Positions 11,467 to 23,800 of a stretch of 64,000 nt of DNA are shown here, one piece after another (the first letter of the stretch is position 1; every line of letters begins with the position of its first letter). The notes beneath the pieces were generated by a model, which saw only the letters and a list, made by a program, of their open reading frames with translations, did no database searches and was not told the DNA's origin. The stretch spans positions 14,792,048-14,856,047 of the forward strand of contig OZ024884.1 in assembly GCA_964017185.1 (NCBI GenBank), in the 5' to 3' direction. This DNA is from Rugalucina vietnamica (lineage: Eukaryota; Mollusca; Bivalvia; Lucinida; Lucinidae). Both the position numbers and the translations under genes were made by a program.

Positions 11467-12349
11467 AAGCTTTGTTTTTAGGGCCTATTGGCCATGGGTC
11501 AGTTTTGGGACTTTATGAATTATATGTGTATGTTGATTTTTACTCTTATGCAGAATTTTTTTAAGATATACAATTCAGCTGATTTCAGCACCCACAGTAA
11601 ACACATGTAATGTCAACCTATTAGTGTTACTAGAAAATGTTTAGTTGTGAAACGTCGGGCTGTTCGTATAGGGTGGCTAAGTCTTGTGTGGGCTGTTGAT
11701 GGCAATTAAATTGACTGTTTGAAACCATGCACTTAAATCACAATAAAACTAAAGTTTTGCCATTGAAATATGCTTTCTTAATTACCATGCTTTACTGTTT
11801 AATTGCTGTGGTTTACTGTTAAATGGTTTATGAAAGATTTCAAATTTTGATACACTTCATAAAACCTGTAAAATTGATGTAAATGGTGTTACTGAGTACA
11901 TTGATAATTGCTTGGACAATGCATGAATCATAAAATTTTCATTTACAATTATAGTATTATTAGTCAAAAACTAACAACTTAGCATATTAAGGGATTGTCC
12001 CTGGGTATCAAGTTTACCCTTTTGAATAGTCCAGAAAGTTTTACATTACAAATGCAATTTTTCATGCAATGCATATTATGCATTAGCCCAAAATTCTGAA
12101 AAGAAAATGTGCATTCAAATGGAATGGCTCAGTTGTTTAGTGACTAACTTGGCATTATTTTTACTTGGCCATTATTTTTAATCCAACTTATTAAAACACA
12201 TAATATTATTGTTTTTGCTTTTTATTTTTGATGAGCATGGTGGCCCAATCCTAGTGATTCCAGATCAAGGGGACAGGGGGAGTGGGGAGGTCGGGGGTTA
12301 TTACAAAGTTTTAGTTGTGTACTTAAGCAAAATATTACTGACTTATTAC
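11467..12349. other. No gene or named repeat seen
   Basis: A/T-rich sequence; nothing beyond short simple runs. Confidence 0.6.
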
Positions 12350-12425
12350 ACTCAAGAAGCTGTGGCTCTGTCCCAACATGACTGAAAATTTGTTGACTGG
12401 GAGGTTAAACCACAAAACTTCAAAC
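12350..12425 (+). repeat. SINE tail fragment
   Basis: AAGCTGTGGCTCTGTCCCAA, CATGACTGAAAATTTGTTGA and GGGAGGTTAAACCACAAAAC. Confidence 0.6.
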
Positions 12426-12548
12426 AAATCTTTTTACTTTGTTTTCTGTCATGTCATCTACCTTAGGCTAAGGTAATAAGTAGGTATTACATAATTTATG
12501 ATAATTTGAAGGACAGAACACAAGGACATTGGCTTTTGATGTTAATTT

Positions 12549-12782
12549 GAGCCGCCTCGTGGGAAAACCAACAATGTGGTTTCCGAACAGGTCCGACACA
12601 AATCAGGCTGTACAGTCACAGAAGATGGCTAGAGGCTTGAAATTTTGGAGTTAAGTAGAGGAGGAATTGTACTATCCGAGTAGCGAAAACAAAGGCGCTG
12701 ATCAGCTTCGCGGTTACCGCGAAGCTGATCTGCGCCTTTGTTTTCGCCTATGCAGATTGTTGGTTTTCCCATGAGGCGGCTC
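12549..12782 (-). repeat. MITE-A copy 6 (GAGCCGCCTCGTGG subtype)
   Basis: Full length. The ends carry CCTCGTGGGAAAACCAACAA, a subtype shared with copies at 17084 and 25326. TTCGCGG stem. ATTT on each side. Confidence 0.92.
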
Positions 12783-12806
12783 ATTTCTTCAGGTCATTTT
12801 CTAGAT

Positions 12807-13220
12807 GAGCTTCATCATGAGAAAACCAGATTTTGCCAATGCAAAAACAGAGGTGCAGATCAGCTGTGCAGAGGCAGATTTAGAGGGGATTCAGGAGTTT
12901 CACACAAATCCCACTTTGAGACCAAATTATTTGGTTTTCATGGGGAAACCCTTTTATAAAATTTAAGAAAAATAAGTAAGATTTTGAAAACGGATCCCCT
13001 TTTGCTAGTTTTGAACCCCCACAGAAATCCTGGATACGCCCCTGCTGAGCAGTAACTGCACAGCTGATCAGCACCTTTGTTTATGTTTCATGGATAGCAA
13101 AATCCCTCTTCTTCCTACCTCCGGCATTTCAAGCTTCTGGCCTTCTCCTTTGACTTTACTGCCCTGTTTGTGTAAGGCATGGTCGGAAATGCCAAAGACC
13201 AGGTTTCTTGTGATAGTGTT
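12807..13220 (+). repeat. MITE-A copy 7, palindrome split by a MITE-G insertion
   Basis: The left arm of the palindrome ends at CAGCTGTGCAG and the right arm resumes AGCAGTAACTGCACAGC after 13044. Without the insertion the copy would be about 240 bp. Confidence 0.85.
12872..13044. repeat. MITE-G copy 2 inside MITE-A copy 7
   Basis: It runs from AGGCAGATTTAGAGG to CTGGATACGCCCCTG. The target appears duplicated as CTGTGCAG at 12864-12871 and CTGAGCAG at 13045-13052, with one mismatch. Confidence 0.8.
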
Positions 13221-13422
13221 CGTATCTTTGCTAATGAGTTGTATTGTCAACACACTTTAAGTGGGAGGTCATTAATTTGAGGGCAGAAATTTATGTCCTA
13301 TGCAATAAACTTTGACTTTTACAGGAGTGAAAATGGCAGTTTTGGCCATTGTGTGTTTGAGTTAAATATCTCACTGATAGCGAAAAGCAACTGGGGACAG
13401 GACCTCATTTTAAAGTCTTATT

Positions 13423-13748
13423 ATGCACCAGTCATTTGTAACCAATGTCCCCCCCCCCCCCCCCCCACCTACATGTATGTGGAAGGGTGGGGGATAGCCG
13501 GGTTAAAGTGCAGGGCAATTACTTTTCGAGTGTCCTCTCAGTGCAGAGGAAATGACAGGGTTTTGACATTAGGATCCTTACCCCAGGGAGATTTTCTATT
13601 GCAAAGGGTGGGGAAAAGAACAAAGTTTTGACCTCCAGTTTGCCCCCTGGGGGTTGGGCTTATAGCAGGGCACTGCTGAAAGCTGAAAAGTCATAATTCC
13701 CGCCCTTCCCTGTAGGTGGGGGACAGTGGTTACAAATGATTGGTGCAT
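13423..13748. repeat. MITE-B copy 3, between 56-bp direct repeats
   Basis: Ends ATGCACCAGTCATTTGTAAC and its complement. It contains an 18-C run. The flanks at 13366-13420 and 13752-13808 are copies of one another. Confidence 0.88.
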
Positions 13749-14019
13749 TAAATTATCTCACTGATAGCGAAAAACAAATGGAGACAGGACTTCGTTTTAA
13801 AGTTTTATTAGAACCTGGAAAACTGGCAAAACCAGAAATTTATATCTGGGGACGATCATTCCTAATGGTAGTGCAGTCATTTTCATCAACATATTTTCAG
13901 CAAGCTGTTATCATTTTTGTTAGTCATACATGTGGGGCCAAACTAAGTTCATGTGCATGTTTGTACCCTGACATGTTAATAATTACTGTAGTCCATTTCA
14001 TTTTTCACCCACATCATTT

Positions 14020-14193
14020 GTGCCGCATCATGATCTTTGCATATGCGAAAACAAATGCGCAGATCAGCTGTGCAGTAACTGATAGTACAATTACTCTTAT
14101 TTCAAGCTCCTAGCCATCTTCTTTAGATGCACAGGCTGGTTTGTGTCAGACCTGGTCGGAAACCCTGAAGACCGGTTTTCTCATGTGCGGCTC
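14020..14193 (+). repeat. MITE-A copy 8, right palindrome arm deleted
   Basis: The left arm GCGCAGATCAGCTGTGCAGT is followed directly by AACTGATAGTACAATT, so the second arm is lost. Right end complete. Confidence 0.88.
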
Positions 14194-14375
14194 ATTTAAC
14201 AAAAAAGTAGTGGGTGTCAGACTGTTGTATTGTAAGAAGTATTGACTTTAGCCAAAAGTCCATTTGTCAAATTCAGAGTGAAATTGATAAAATTTTGGAC
14301 TGTATTGTTAGTTTTAATGAGATCTTCAAGAGTTTTCAATGAAATACCTCAGTTCAGGTTTTGGGCACTAAATTT

Positions 14376-14611
14376 GAGCTATGACACAAGAAAACTGGTC
14401 TTGGGCGTCTCTGACCAGGACTGACACAAACCTGCCTGTGCAGTCACAGAAGATGGCTTGGAGCTTGAAATTTCAGATTTAAGAATAGGAGGGATTTTAC
14501 TATCCCTGTAGCAAAAAGAAAAGGCTGATCAGCTGTGCAGTTACTGCAATGAGTGATATGCATCTTTAGTTTTCACACAGGCAAAAATCTGATTTTCTTG
14601 TGACACGGCTC
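14376..14611 (-). repeat. MITE-A copy 9
   Basis: Full length but diverged; the palindrome is damaged (CTGCAATGAGTGATATGC). ATTT on each side. Confidence 0.85.
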
Positions 14612-14748
14612 ATTTGCTATGACACTTAGTATGTTATTTACATGGAAAAGTCAATAAAAAGATCTTATCAGCCTGATTTGAAATTTATCATGCAAATATG
14701 ATAAAAATACATGTGTCTGCCTGGTGTCCACTCCCACATATTTAATTT

Positions 14749-14971
14749 GGGCCTTCGCTTGAGAAAACCAACTACTTGGGACTCTAACCAGGTTTAACAC
14801 AAACTGGCCTGTACAGTCTCAGAAAAAGGCTAGAAGCTTGAAATTTTGGGTTCAAGTAGAAGAGGAACTGTATTTTCTTAAAGGGGCTGATCAGCTGTGC
14901 AGTTACTGCACAGCTGATCTGTGCCTTTGTTTTTGCATATGCAGATTATTGATTTTCTTATGCGGCGGCTC
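14749..14971 (-). repeat. MITE-A copy 10
   Basis: TGTGCAG stem, with a short deletion of the GCGAAAACAAA part on one arm. Confidence 0.88.
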
Positions 14972-15369
14972 AAAATTTATCATGTTAATGTTCATCTAGT
15001 GACATTCATTTTGCTTCGTTAGCCACTGGAGGTTACTTATTGGGTTCAACTTCTCACCTTCCTTTTCCTTTTAGCCAGACGTTCATATATTAAAAAAGAT
15101 ATTTAAGGGTGGTCGGGTGGGAAAATGGGCCCCCGCCCATTGGGGCCTAAAGAAATAGATGGGCTGCTTGTGCCTCCAGGCATAACTTCTACTGACTGAC
15201 CATCTGATTACTGGTTAACTGCTCTGGTCTGAGCCTGCTCAGGAAACGTTCAAGTCAAACCATCCATATGTATAATAAGCCTTTTATATGGCTTATATAG
15301 TTGGCTGGTTATATTTCAAGCACTTTTTGGATGTCATGACATCCTCATTTCGGGTAAAAGTCCCATAAA
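14972..15369. other. No gene or named repeat seen
   Basis: Low-copy looking sequence with a short GC-rich patch (GGGCCCCCGCCCATTGGGGC). Confidence 0.55.
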
Positions 15370-15450
15370 ATGGAGGCAATGTCCGGAAATGACCTAAGCT
15401 GTTGACTGGGGCGTAAAGCATCAATTCAAACAAACAAACAAACAAACAAA
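15370..15450 (+). repeat. SINE tail with (CAAA) microsatellite
   Basis: AAATGACCTAAGCTGTTGAC, GGGGCGTAAAGC and then CAAACAAACAAACAAAC. Confidence 0.6.
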
Positions 15451-15674
15451 ATGGCAGTATGTCCATGATTTCCATACCAATACACTCATGTACTCATGTA
15501 CTCATGTAGCCCATTTTATCAAGCAATTTCATGTAGTTGTCTCCCTTTGATTAAAAAATTTAAGCTAGCTCAGTAGTTTGAAAATCCGCAGTTATGGGTG
15601 TACGCCGCGACCACACCTTACCAAAGATGTAAAAAATCGTACCACTATGACTATCTTGCTTGATGTTCAGCATT

Positions 15675-15978
15675 ATGCGCTAGTCATTTGAAACCACGGC
15701 CCACCCACCCCTGGGGGAGCGCAGGGAATCTGTGGAAATGAGCGAGGTTTCGACCAAACTTTTGCCATTGCAGTGCGGGGGAAATACCCGGGGTTTGCTT
15801 TATATAGGCAAAAATGCCCGTGAAATGAAAACATAGCAGCCACGGGGGAAAACAGCAGTGGTATTACCAACGAGCAGTCTCTGCAGGGTGGGGCTTTTAG
15901 CTGGAATTTGCTAGACCAAAAGTCAAAGTCTCCGCTATTCCCCGGGGGTGGGAGGGCAGTTACAAAAGACTAGTGCAT
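15675..15978. repeat. MITE-B copy 4
   Basis: Ends ATGCGCTAGTCATTTG and GACTAGTGCAT; the interior with GTTTGCTTTATATAGGCAAA matches the copies at 24841 and, inverted, 35994. Confidence 0.85.
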
Positions 15979-16192
15979 TATAAGGTCTGTTATGTCGGTG
16001 ATTCATCCTGACTAACGGCCCTGTATGAGGGCTTTTGTGTAATATTATTCATTTTTCAAATAATTTAAAATTTTATGCAGGCTGGATAAAATGAATTTAA
16101 TTCTGGATTTTTCCCAGTCAGTGAACTAGGAACCCACATTTTTTTCAGTCAATTTCATTCCCCAATCAGGCAAAAAGATTAAATTGCCAAAT

Positions 16193-16427
16193 GAGCCGCG
16201 ACGCAAGAAAACCGGTCTTCGGGGTTTGCGACCAGATCGGGCACAAACCAGGCTGTACAAGCTCAGAAGCTAGCAAGGGACTAAAAATTTTGGATTTAGA
16301 AAGTAGAGGAACTGTAGATAACCGTAGTGAAAACAAAGGCGCTGATCAGCTGTGGAGTTACTGCACAGCTGATCTGCGCCTTTGTTTTCGCATAGGTAAA
16401 AAACCCGTTTTTTTTGTGATGATGCTC
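16193..16427 (-). repeat. MITE-A copy 11
   Basis: Full length with AAAT on each side. The stem has CAGCTGTGGAGTTACTGCAC, a single mismatch. Confidence 0.9.
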
Positions 16428-17083
16428 AAATAACATTTCTGTATTCAAGCATTTTATGATTTGTAACAAAAGTAAAAAGTTTAGTAAAGATTAAAATCAA
16501 AGGGATTGTTAAGAATTTAGCACAGCTGGTCAATTGTTTTGTCGTAAATCACATGACATGCATTGCTTGTATACAGTTAGGGTTATATTTCTTTTCTTTT
16601 TTTTCGCAAGTTTTGTCATAAAAAAAAATGGTTAGTGCACAAACCAAAGTGAAGATTGGCTTCATAACCTTCCTGCATCTTTTCTGTTGCTATAGATTGC
16701 AATTTTGTAAATGCCTTATATTTCTGGCTAAAGTCTTCAACTTATCACAAATTGGTTGCCGCAATGGTTGTTGTTTAAGGTAGATTTTCTTTTGACGACC
16801 CTCGTAGGCACTGTCCTTGCTTTGAGAAACTTTATAGGGAAATAAATTGGGATTGCCTGAAATTTTGCAAAATACATATTAATTTTATAGTGTAAGAGAA
16901 GTTTATGAGCCTTAAGATCATGATGTGTGGGCAGGGAGTGACTTGTAGTGACTAATATTTTATGAAACTTTCCGTGTTGGGATATTTTTATTATGCTGCA
17001 TTTATATGATTGGTGGGTTCATATTATACTATGTTTAGATTTTTTACTTTTTTTTTGTGCATATTTGCATATTGCATAGAAAT
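16428..17083. other. No coding sequence seen upstream of exon 1
   Basis: A/T-rich. A 5'-UTR exon or promoter of the PDZ-like gene could lie here or further left, but nothing marks it. Confidence 0.5.
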
Positions 17084-17318
17084 GAGCCGCCTCATGGGAA
17101 AACCAACAATCTGCATAGGCGAAAACAAAGACGCAGATCAGCTTCGCGGTAACCGCAAAGCTGATCAGCGCCTTTGTTTTCGCTACTCAGATAGTATAAT
17201 TCTTCTACTTCATAAATCCAAAATTTCAAGCTTCTAGCCTGCTTCTGTGCTTGTACAGGCCGGTTTGTGTCGGACCTGTTCGGAAACCACATTGTTGGTT
17301 TTCTCCAAATGGCGGTTC
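17084..17318 (+). repeat. MITE-A copy 12 (CCTCATGGG subtype)
   Basis: Full length with a TTCGCGG stem and one mismatch in the other arm. AAAT on each side. It ends about 460 bp before exon 1 of the PDZ-like gene. Confidence 0.9.
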
Positions 17319-17491
17319 AAATAGTATTAATATTATTATCATATTTGTTTCTTGTAAATTTTTTTGTTACGTTTGTGGTGAAATGTCGTTGTCAACAATT
17401 TTCGTTCATGCTGAGACGAAGCCACAGGAAACACCTACATCCGCTGAATAGTACTGGTAGTAATTGCTAACAATATGTTATTGAACAAGAT

Positions 17492-17730
17492 GGGCCTCGA
17501 AGTGAAAAAACCGGGCTTCGGGGTTTCCGACCAGGTCCAACACAAACCGGCCTGTACAGTCACAGAAGATATGTAGCTAAAGGCTGGAAACTTTGGATTT
17601 AGAAAGTAGATAGTAGGGGAACTGTACTATCTGTGCAGCGAAACGGGCTGATGAGCTTCAGTTACTACGAAGCTGATCTCTGCCTTTGTTTTCACCTAGG
17701 CAAAAATCTGGTTTTCTCATGACGCGGCTC
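17492..17730 (-). repeat. MITE-A copy 13, just upstream of exon 1
   Basis: Its right end is 48 bp before the ATG of the proposed first exon, so it borders the branch-point region of that acceptor. One palindrome arm has lost several bases. Confidence 0.88.
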
Positions 17731-17778
17731 ATATATAACTGAAAATTGTTGACTGGGATATGCTTGTCTTTTTCCAGA

Positions 17779-17841
17779 ATGACCATGAAGTCTACTAAAG
17801 GGAGAGCACTATCAGTCTATGATGGCAGAACATGGCCTGTG
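17779..17841 (+). CDS. Coding exon 1 of the PDZ-like gene (probable start exon)
   Basis: An acceptor-like tract (CTTTTTCCAG) ends at 17777. ATG ACC ATG follows at 17779 and opens 21 codons (MTMKSTKGRALSVYDGRTWP plus V), ending at a strong GTGAGT donor. The frame joins exon 2 in phase 0. The acceptor upstream suggests a 5'-UTR exon further 5'. It is the least certain exon because the next one is 30.5 kb away; a different first exon or a missed small exon remains possible. Confidence 0.6.
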
Positions 17842-20800
17842 GTGAGTAGAGATACTTCCCTTGTTGCATAGTTCAGCGATAAATATCTAAATGACTAGAT
17901 CCCACCAGGGAGAGGCTGTAATAGCCTAATGTCCTGTGGAATTTTCTTAGCGCATTGTCTTTACTATCAGCTTCGGTGGCATGTTGGCCTTAGAGGTCCT
18001 ATGTTTGAACCTGACAAATTGAAACTGACATTTCATTACGAAAACATGCACATGCAATATACAGAGATTTCTATTTTCCTATTTTTGCTCAAAACATAGA
18101 TTGTGGGTACAAGTTAGAGCCACCTTGCTGAGGCGGTTCTAACGAGTACTCACAATCTATGTTTTGGAGCAAAAATACCCCTGCGTACCCCTGTTTTCCC
18201 ATATAAAAGTGGGGTATAAGGGGTATTGCATGGACATGTTTTCCTGATGGTCTGGTTTTGTCCTTGAGCGAGACACAGTAAGTGCCCATTATAAATACTG
18301 TTACTCCCAGGAAGTGTTAGGTCTGGGCTTCAGTCCCAGCATTACTGAAAAGTTGTTAATTGTCATGTTATGGATCATATCAAACAATCATTCAAAAGAG
18401 GCTATGATCAGAAATCGATCAACTCAGTATCAGAAGATAGATACCATTAAAGAAATTGCAATGTTGGTGCATGTAAAGTTCATATTCTAAATGATATGTA
18501 TGGCTTTTGAAATCAATTAAAAAGGACCCAAGGTTTTAAGGGTCGGTTGTGTCTTATGGTTTGGTTGTTGTTTGGATGAACATATCTTGGTTTAGTTCAT
18601 TGAACCTGGTTTTGTGGTTGGAAATGAACCCAGATTTGGCCACTTTTAACATTTTGTATTTGAATAAGGCCATAGGATGTGCTGTTAAATGCTTGGTAAA
18701 TATTTGTGCAAACCAAAAGCAGTAAAAGAAACATTTATTGGTCTGACACCTTCTATAGTACTTTGTAATAAAGGGACCATTCATTATTTGTATAAATATT
18801 TGTTTTGTACACATACCTACAAATGGTTTATTTTCAGAGCTAAGAATTTTGTCCAGTTTAATTGAATTATCCTGTTAGTTATGATTTGTTATAAAATGCA
18901 TAAGATAACAAAGGAGCTGTAGACACAAACCAGGCTGGTGAATGTGGTGGCGTAGTATAAGGACTCCAGAGCAAGAGGTCCCTGGTTCGAGACCTACTTT
19001 CGGCATGCAGTGTCCTTGACTTGAGCAAGACACTTTAAGATCCCCATAGTACTAGTTAATATCCAGGAAGTGGTGGCACCATTCTTACATGGCCGGGATG
19101 TTGAACCATATTAAACCTTGCCTGTGCATTATGTCTGTTTGTCCATCTGTCTGTCTGTTAGAAATTCAGTATCACTGCACTATTAGATGTACTGCAGGTA
19201 GAACTAGCAGTTGGCCTATCATCTGTTTGTCTCAGAAAGTTCAGTATCTTTGCACCATCCTGTGTACTGCAGATTGTGCAAAGTCTGCCCCAGTTTGACA
19301 TAGGTTACTTACTATGTTGGCAAGCTGTTACCATGAAAAATGATTCCATGATCACCTGTTGAGACAAGTAATGAGCTGCCTCGTGGAAAAACCAACTGTG
19401 GTTTCCGACCAGGTCCCACACAAACTGGGCTGTACAGTCACAGAAGACGGCTAGAAGCTTGAAATTTTGGCAAAACGGCTTGTCTCACATGTGGCCAGAG
19501 CGGGGCTCGAACCCACACCAGACACAGCGGTGAGATGATCAAGTGATTAAGAAACAGCACTCTTAACCGCTCGGCCACGGCCGGGCCGCCTTGATTTGGT
19601 TTAGACCAGCCAGATGGCTACCTTGTAGGGAAAGAGCTAGTCATTCTGCTCTTAGAGTGTGTTGTCGGAAAAATGTTTCATGTAATGTTTCATGTACATG
19701 TTTTCTCTTTCCCACCTGGTGTCTATGTTGGGACTTTAAATTTAATTGCATCGATTCCTGGTCCCTCTGCTCTTACTTTGTATGATCATAGCTGTTGATA
19801 GGACCATAAGTTAACAATAATGTGCTTGAAAATGAAGTTAAGGTTTAAATGTTGAAGTTTTACGGTACATTTTTTATGGGACTCCAAAATCAAACAGTTG
19901 GAGCAAATTACTCTAAAAGTGGTGCTAATGAAAACTGGGGAGTGGATATGCTTTGGAACCTAGTCTGAATTGTGATTTTATTTACAGTGCTTGATATACA
20001 GTATTTGTATAGAAATGGGCGATCAAAAGATTGGGCTATATACCCATTACTGTATCTGTTGGTCACGCCAACCCGAGCAGGTGTAATATCATTTCACATC
20101 CTATGTATCTGAGTCGAAAATATTCTCCATTTAATTTCTTTAACTGATGGTGAATAAATTAAATGTCTTATCAAGTTTCTACTCCTAATGGCAAAATTTT
20201 ACTTTCACTCATCGTTTTTACACTGTATCATCCTATATGAAAACGGTTTGGCCATTGCTTTAAAAAGTTTAGTGGCTGATTTAGAGGGGGTTCGGGTGGT
20301 TCGCTTGAACCTCCCTCTGGAACCTAATTATTTCATTTTCATGGGAAAATATAAAAAATCAGGTAATATGTAGAAAACGAACCCCCTCTTGATGGATTTG
20401 AACCCTCCCTTCCAGAAATCCTGGATCCGCCCCTGAAGTTGACGAAATTTGCTGTAAAGAAAAGACTGCCTTTTTCGTGTCTATTCTTTTTATACAACAT
20501 GAACAGACTGGGTATGTAGTCTTGACTGGAATAGAAAAATAAATCTCTGTGCAGACACATTGTAAGAGCTCTATTTGTAGCCTAAGGAAAGTAACCTATT
20601 CTGCAGTTTCAAAGTGGGTTGATTAACTCCCTTCTTGGAAAAAATGTGACCTTATATATTTAGGCCATAGAAGAATAATTTAGGTCATTGGATAATTGTA
20701 TTTAAATTTGATGAACATTAACTATGTACCCCATGTTGTTAGATTATGAAATTAATAACTTGGGTTACTCAATTTTACGGCCACTGAACATTTTTGATCT

Positions 20801-23800
20801 TTCTTATTTGTAACAGCTTACAGAGACTGCTGTGCTGATGACCTATGAGCTGCGTCATGAGAACACTGGATTATTGCCTATGCGAAAACAAAGGCGCAGA
20901 TCAGCTGTGCAGTAACTGTACAGCTGATCAGTGCCTTTGTTTTCGTTACATGGATAGTACCAGGGAATAGCCTACAGGGCGACTAGGGAGAAATAGTCTC
21001 CCTAAATGAACAAACTTCTCATTTTCAGCTGAGGGAGAAGTGAAAATGTATAGAATATATAGGCAAACCTGAAATTCAAGTCCAAACTTCTCCCAAATTT
21101 TCTTGGGGAGAGACAAAACTTCTCCCTAAATTTCTTGTCTAGTTTGAACCCTGAGCACAATATATCAAAAGTTTCAAGCTTCTAGCATTCTTCTGTGACA
21201 GTACAGACCGGTCTGTGTCAGACCTGGTCGGAAACCCCGAAGACCGGTTTTCTTATATCAAAAAAATGCTCATATGGGGCATTTGCAAAAATTAGACTAT
21301 CAAAATCAAAAGTTTTGCATTGTGTTTTACAAAGAAGGAAAGATGGGTTGGTCAAACTGATTGTCATGTTTGCTGTATCAGTATGAGAACATGTCATATT
21401 TTTGATATCTTTTAATAATGCACTTGAAATACCATAGTACTTAAAAACAAGGAACAACAATATTTCATCTACTTTTAAAGCATAATGCAGTTGAAAATGC
21501 TAATACATGCATTATAATGAGCTCAACTCCATTGCACATGCATGTTCAGTCTAAAACTGAATGTACATTTTTGGCCTATTGTTTGTAACAAAATGCTGTT
21601 TAGATGGTTTGTACTATTAGAAGGGTCAAAAAAAAAAAAAAAGAAACATTTTTCTGAAATAGGCCATAAAACGTTTATTAAAGAAAGATAAACTATTAAA
21701 AGAATTTATGACAAAGCAGTCCTTTCTATCCTTTACATTTAGGCCAAAAGTATCATTATCTTCCGTTTCATGTGTATGATTGAAAAGATCCATAGGCGAA
21801 TTTACTCATTCAGTCTGGGTGGGAGAAAAGGGTGGGTTCCTGGGATAGTAAAGAAGACTAGTGACATTGATGTGTTTTTTTTTTGTTTTTTAACCTCCAT
21901 TAGGGGTAAGAAAAATGCCGTTATTATACCTCATTAATATTCATTGGCTGAGTGTGGATTTTGATTGGTCCAGAGCAGGTCACGCGGAGGGTGCTATTTT
22001 GTCATGTCGCATGATCATATTACCCTCTGACGTCATATTTACCTAAAAGTTGCAGATGCACTTGAAGTCACATGCATTTGTCATGTGGCATGTCGCTAAT
22101 TTGTTTAAAAAAATGGTTTGGTATAATAAAACAATTGTTGCCCTTGAGTGAGGGACATGATGATTTGTTCACCCTCGAAAGGATATATTGCCCTCGGGCA
22201 ATATTTACCTGCCTTGGGTGAACAAATCGTCAATGTCACCCTCACTAAAGGGCAGCAGTTGTATATTATTATGTAGCTATACTGTAAATACTGAATTAAA
22301 ACATTGGCTTGAGTGTGCAGGATCTGATATTGCCCATTTCTTGAAAATCAAAATACAATATAAAATAAATCAAAGAAATGATAATTACAATTCTCTTGGG
22401 GCCTTAAACTACTACTGAAATACCTGTGTGACATTGCCTATTTCATGAAAATCAAAAAAATATACAAAAATAAATCAATGAAACGATTATCGCAATTCTC
22501 TTGGCCTTAAACTACTACTGAAATACTTGTGTGACCAAATTATAAAGATAAACAGTTCTGAACCTGGGGCAGTCGAAATATGATTAACATCTTAGATCAA
22601 TCACAAGATTTGTTTGTTATTAATATTAAGATTAATGATTAATTGTAGATTTAATCGTGGATCGTTAATCAAATGATTTCATTGATTGTATCAGTGTGAA
22701 TAGGATTTTTGTTCATGACTTTTTGTGACTAAAAGTCTATGAAATTAATTGATGAAGATTGATCAAGTCGGGTGGAATTGATTCCAAAGTAAGGGCTAAC
22801 TAGGTGAGTCATTTTATTTTAAAGATATTTTATTTGTACATGTAATTTCATACTTTTGCTTAAGTAAGGAATGATCCCATAAAGACCGCTAGCCACGTTT
22901 TTGTCTCACTTAACAAAATTTAACTTGGGGAAATTTAGAGACAAAATCTTGATTTAAATAAAGTCTCATCAGCCTGGAGCCAGTTGTTCAAAGCATCGTT
23001 AGCTTAACGATATCGTTAAGACATAAATTTGTTAAGCAAATATCAGCTAAAGTAACAAATACACTGTTATTTTTTGTTGAAAAAATGTGAGAATCCTTTG
23101 CAGTGCAAAGGCTGTTATTTTTTGTTGAAAAAATGTGAGAATCCTTTGCAGTGCAAAGGCTGTTATTTTTTGTTGAAAAAATGTGAGAATCCTTTGCAGT
23201 GCAAAGGATTCTCACATTTTTTCAACACAAAATAACAGCGTATTTGTAATATTAATGTTTATAATATAGTCATGAATTCCAAATTGTTGTACAATGTTGA
23301 GTAGCAGTTAATAAAAATAATTGTTAGATCCTTTGGAAGCAGTAAAACATAAAGCAGCTATTGTTTGTTCCTATTATTACTTTTTTGTGTAACGATCTTA
23401 TAAGAATAATTGTATCATTTTCGATCCAATAGTTTTTTCACTATAATACTTCTAATATTCGCTTAATTGCTACGTTCACATTTACAGGGCTTTTTTATGC
23501 CCCTGTCACTTTGTATTTTTCCGCTAGTTTCTCATAACGTATCTGACGTGGCGCACTGTCACACATTGCGTTTTACGGTGCGCGACGTCATATACTTGTT
23601 TATTTATATCCCTGAAGAAGCCAATATGGCAAAACGTTGGATTTAATAAATCTGGACAGTTATTCGTGTTGGTGTTGTGTATTAATGAACTGTTAATATT
23701 AATGTTTGAAATTTTAACGAAACGTTTACTAACGACGTCGTTAGTTTTGAACAACTGGGCCCTGATAGACAAGAGAAGCCCTGTATCGAACTCACAATGC

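Noticed and set aside
13293..13631. 112-codon plus-strand frame
   Set aside because: It runs through the C-run and body of MITE-B, and the proline run is the homopolymer.
22988..23215. Frame with a 16-residue repeat (LCTAKDSHIFSTKNNS)
   Set aside because: It is the translation of the triplicated 48-bp hairpin arm of MITE-D, not a protein repeat gene.
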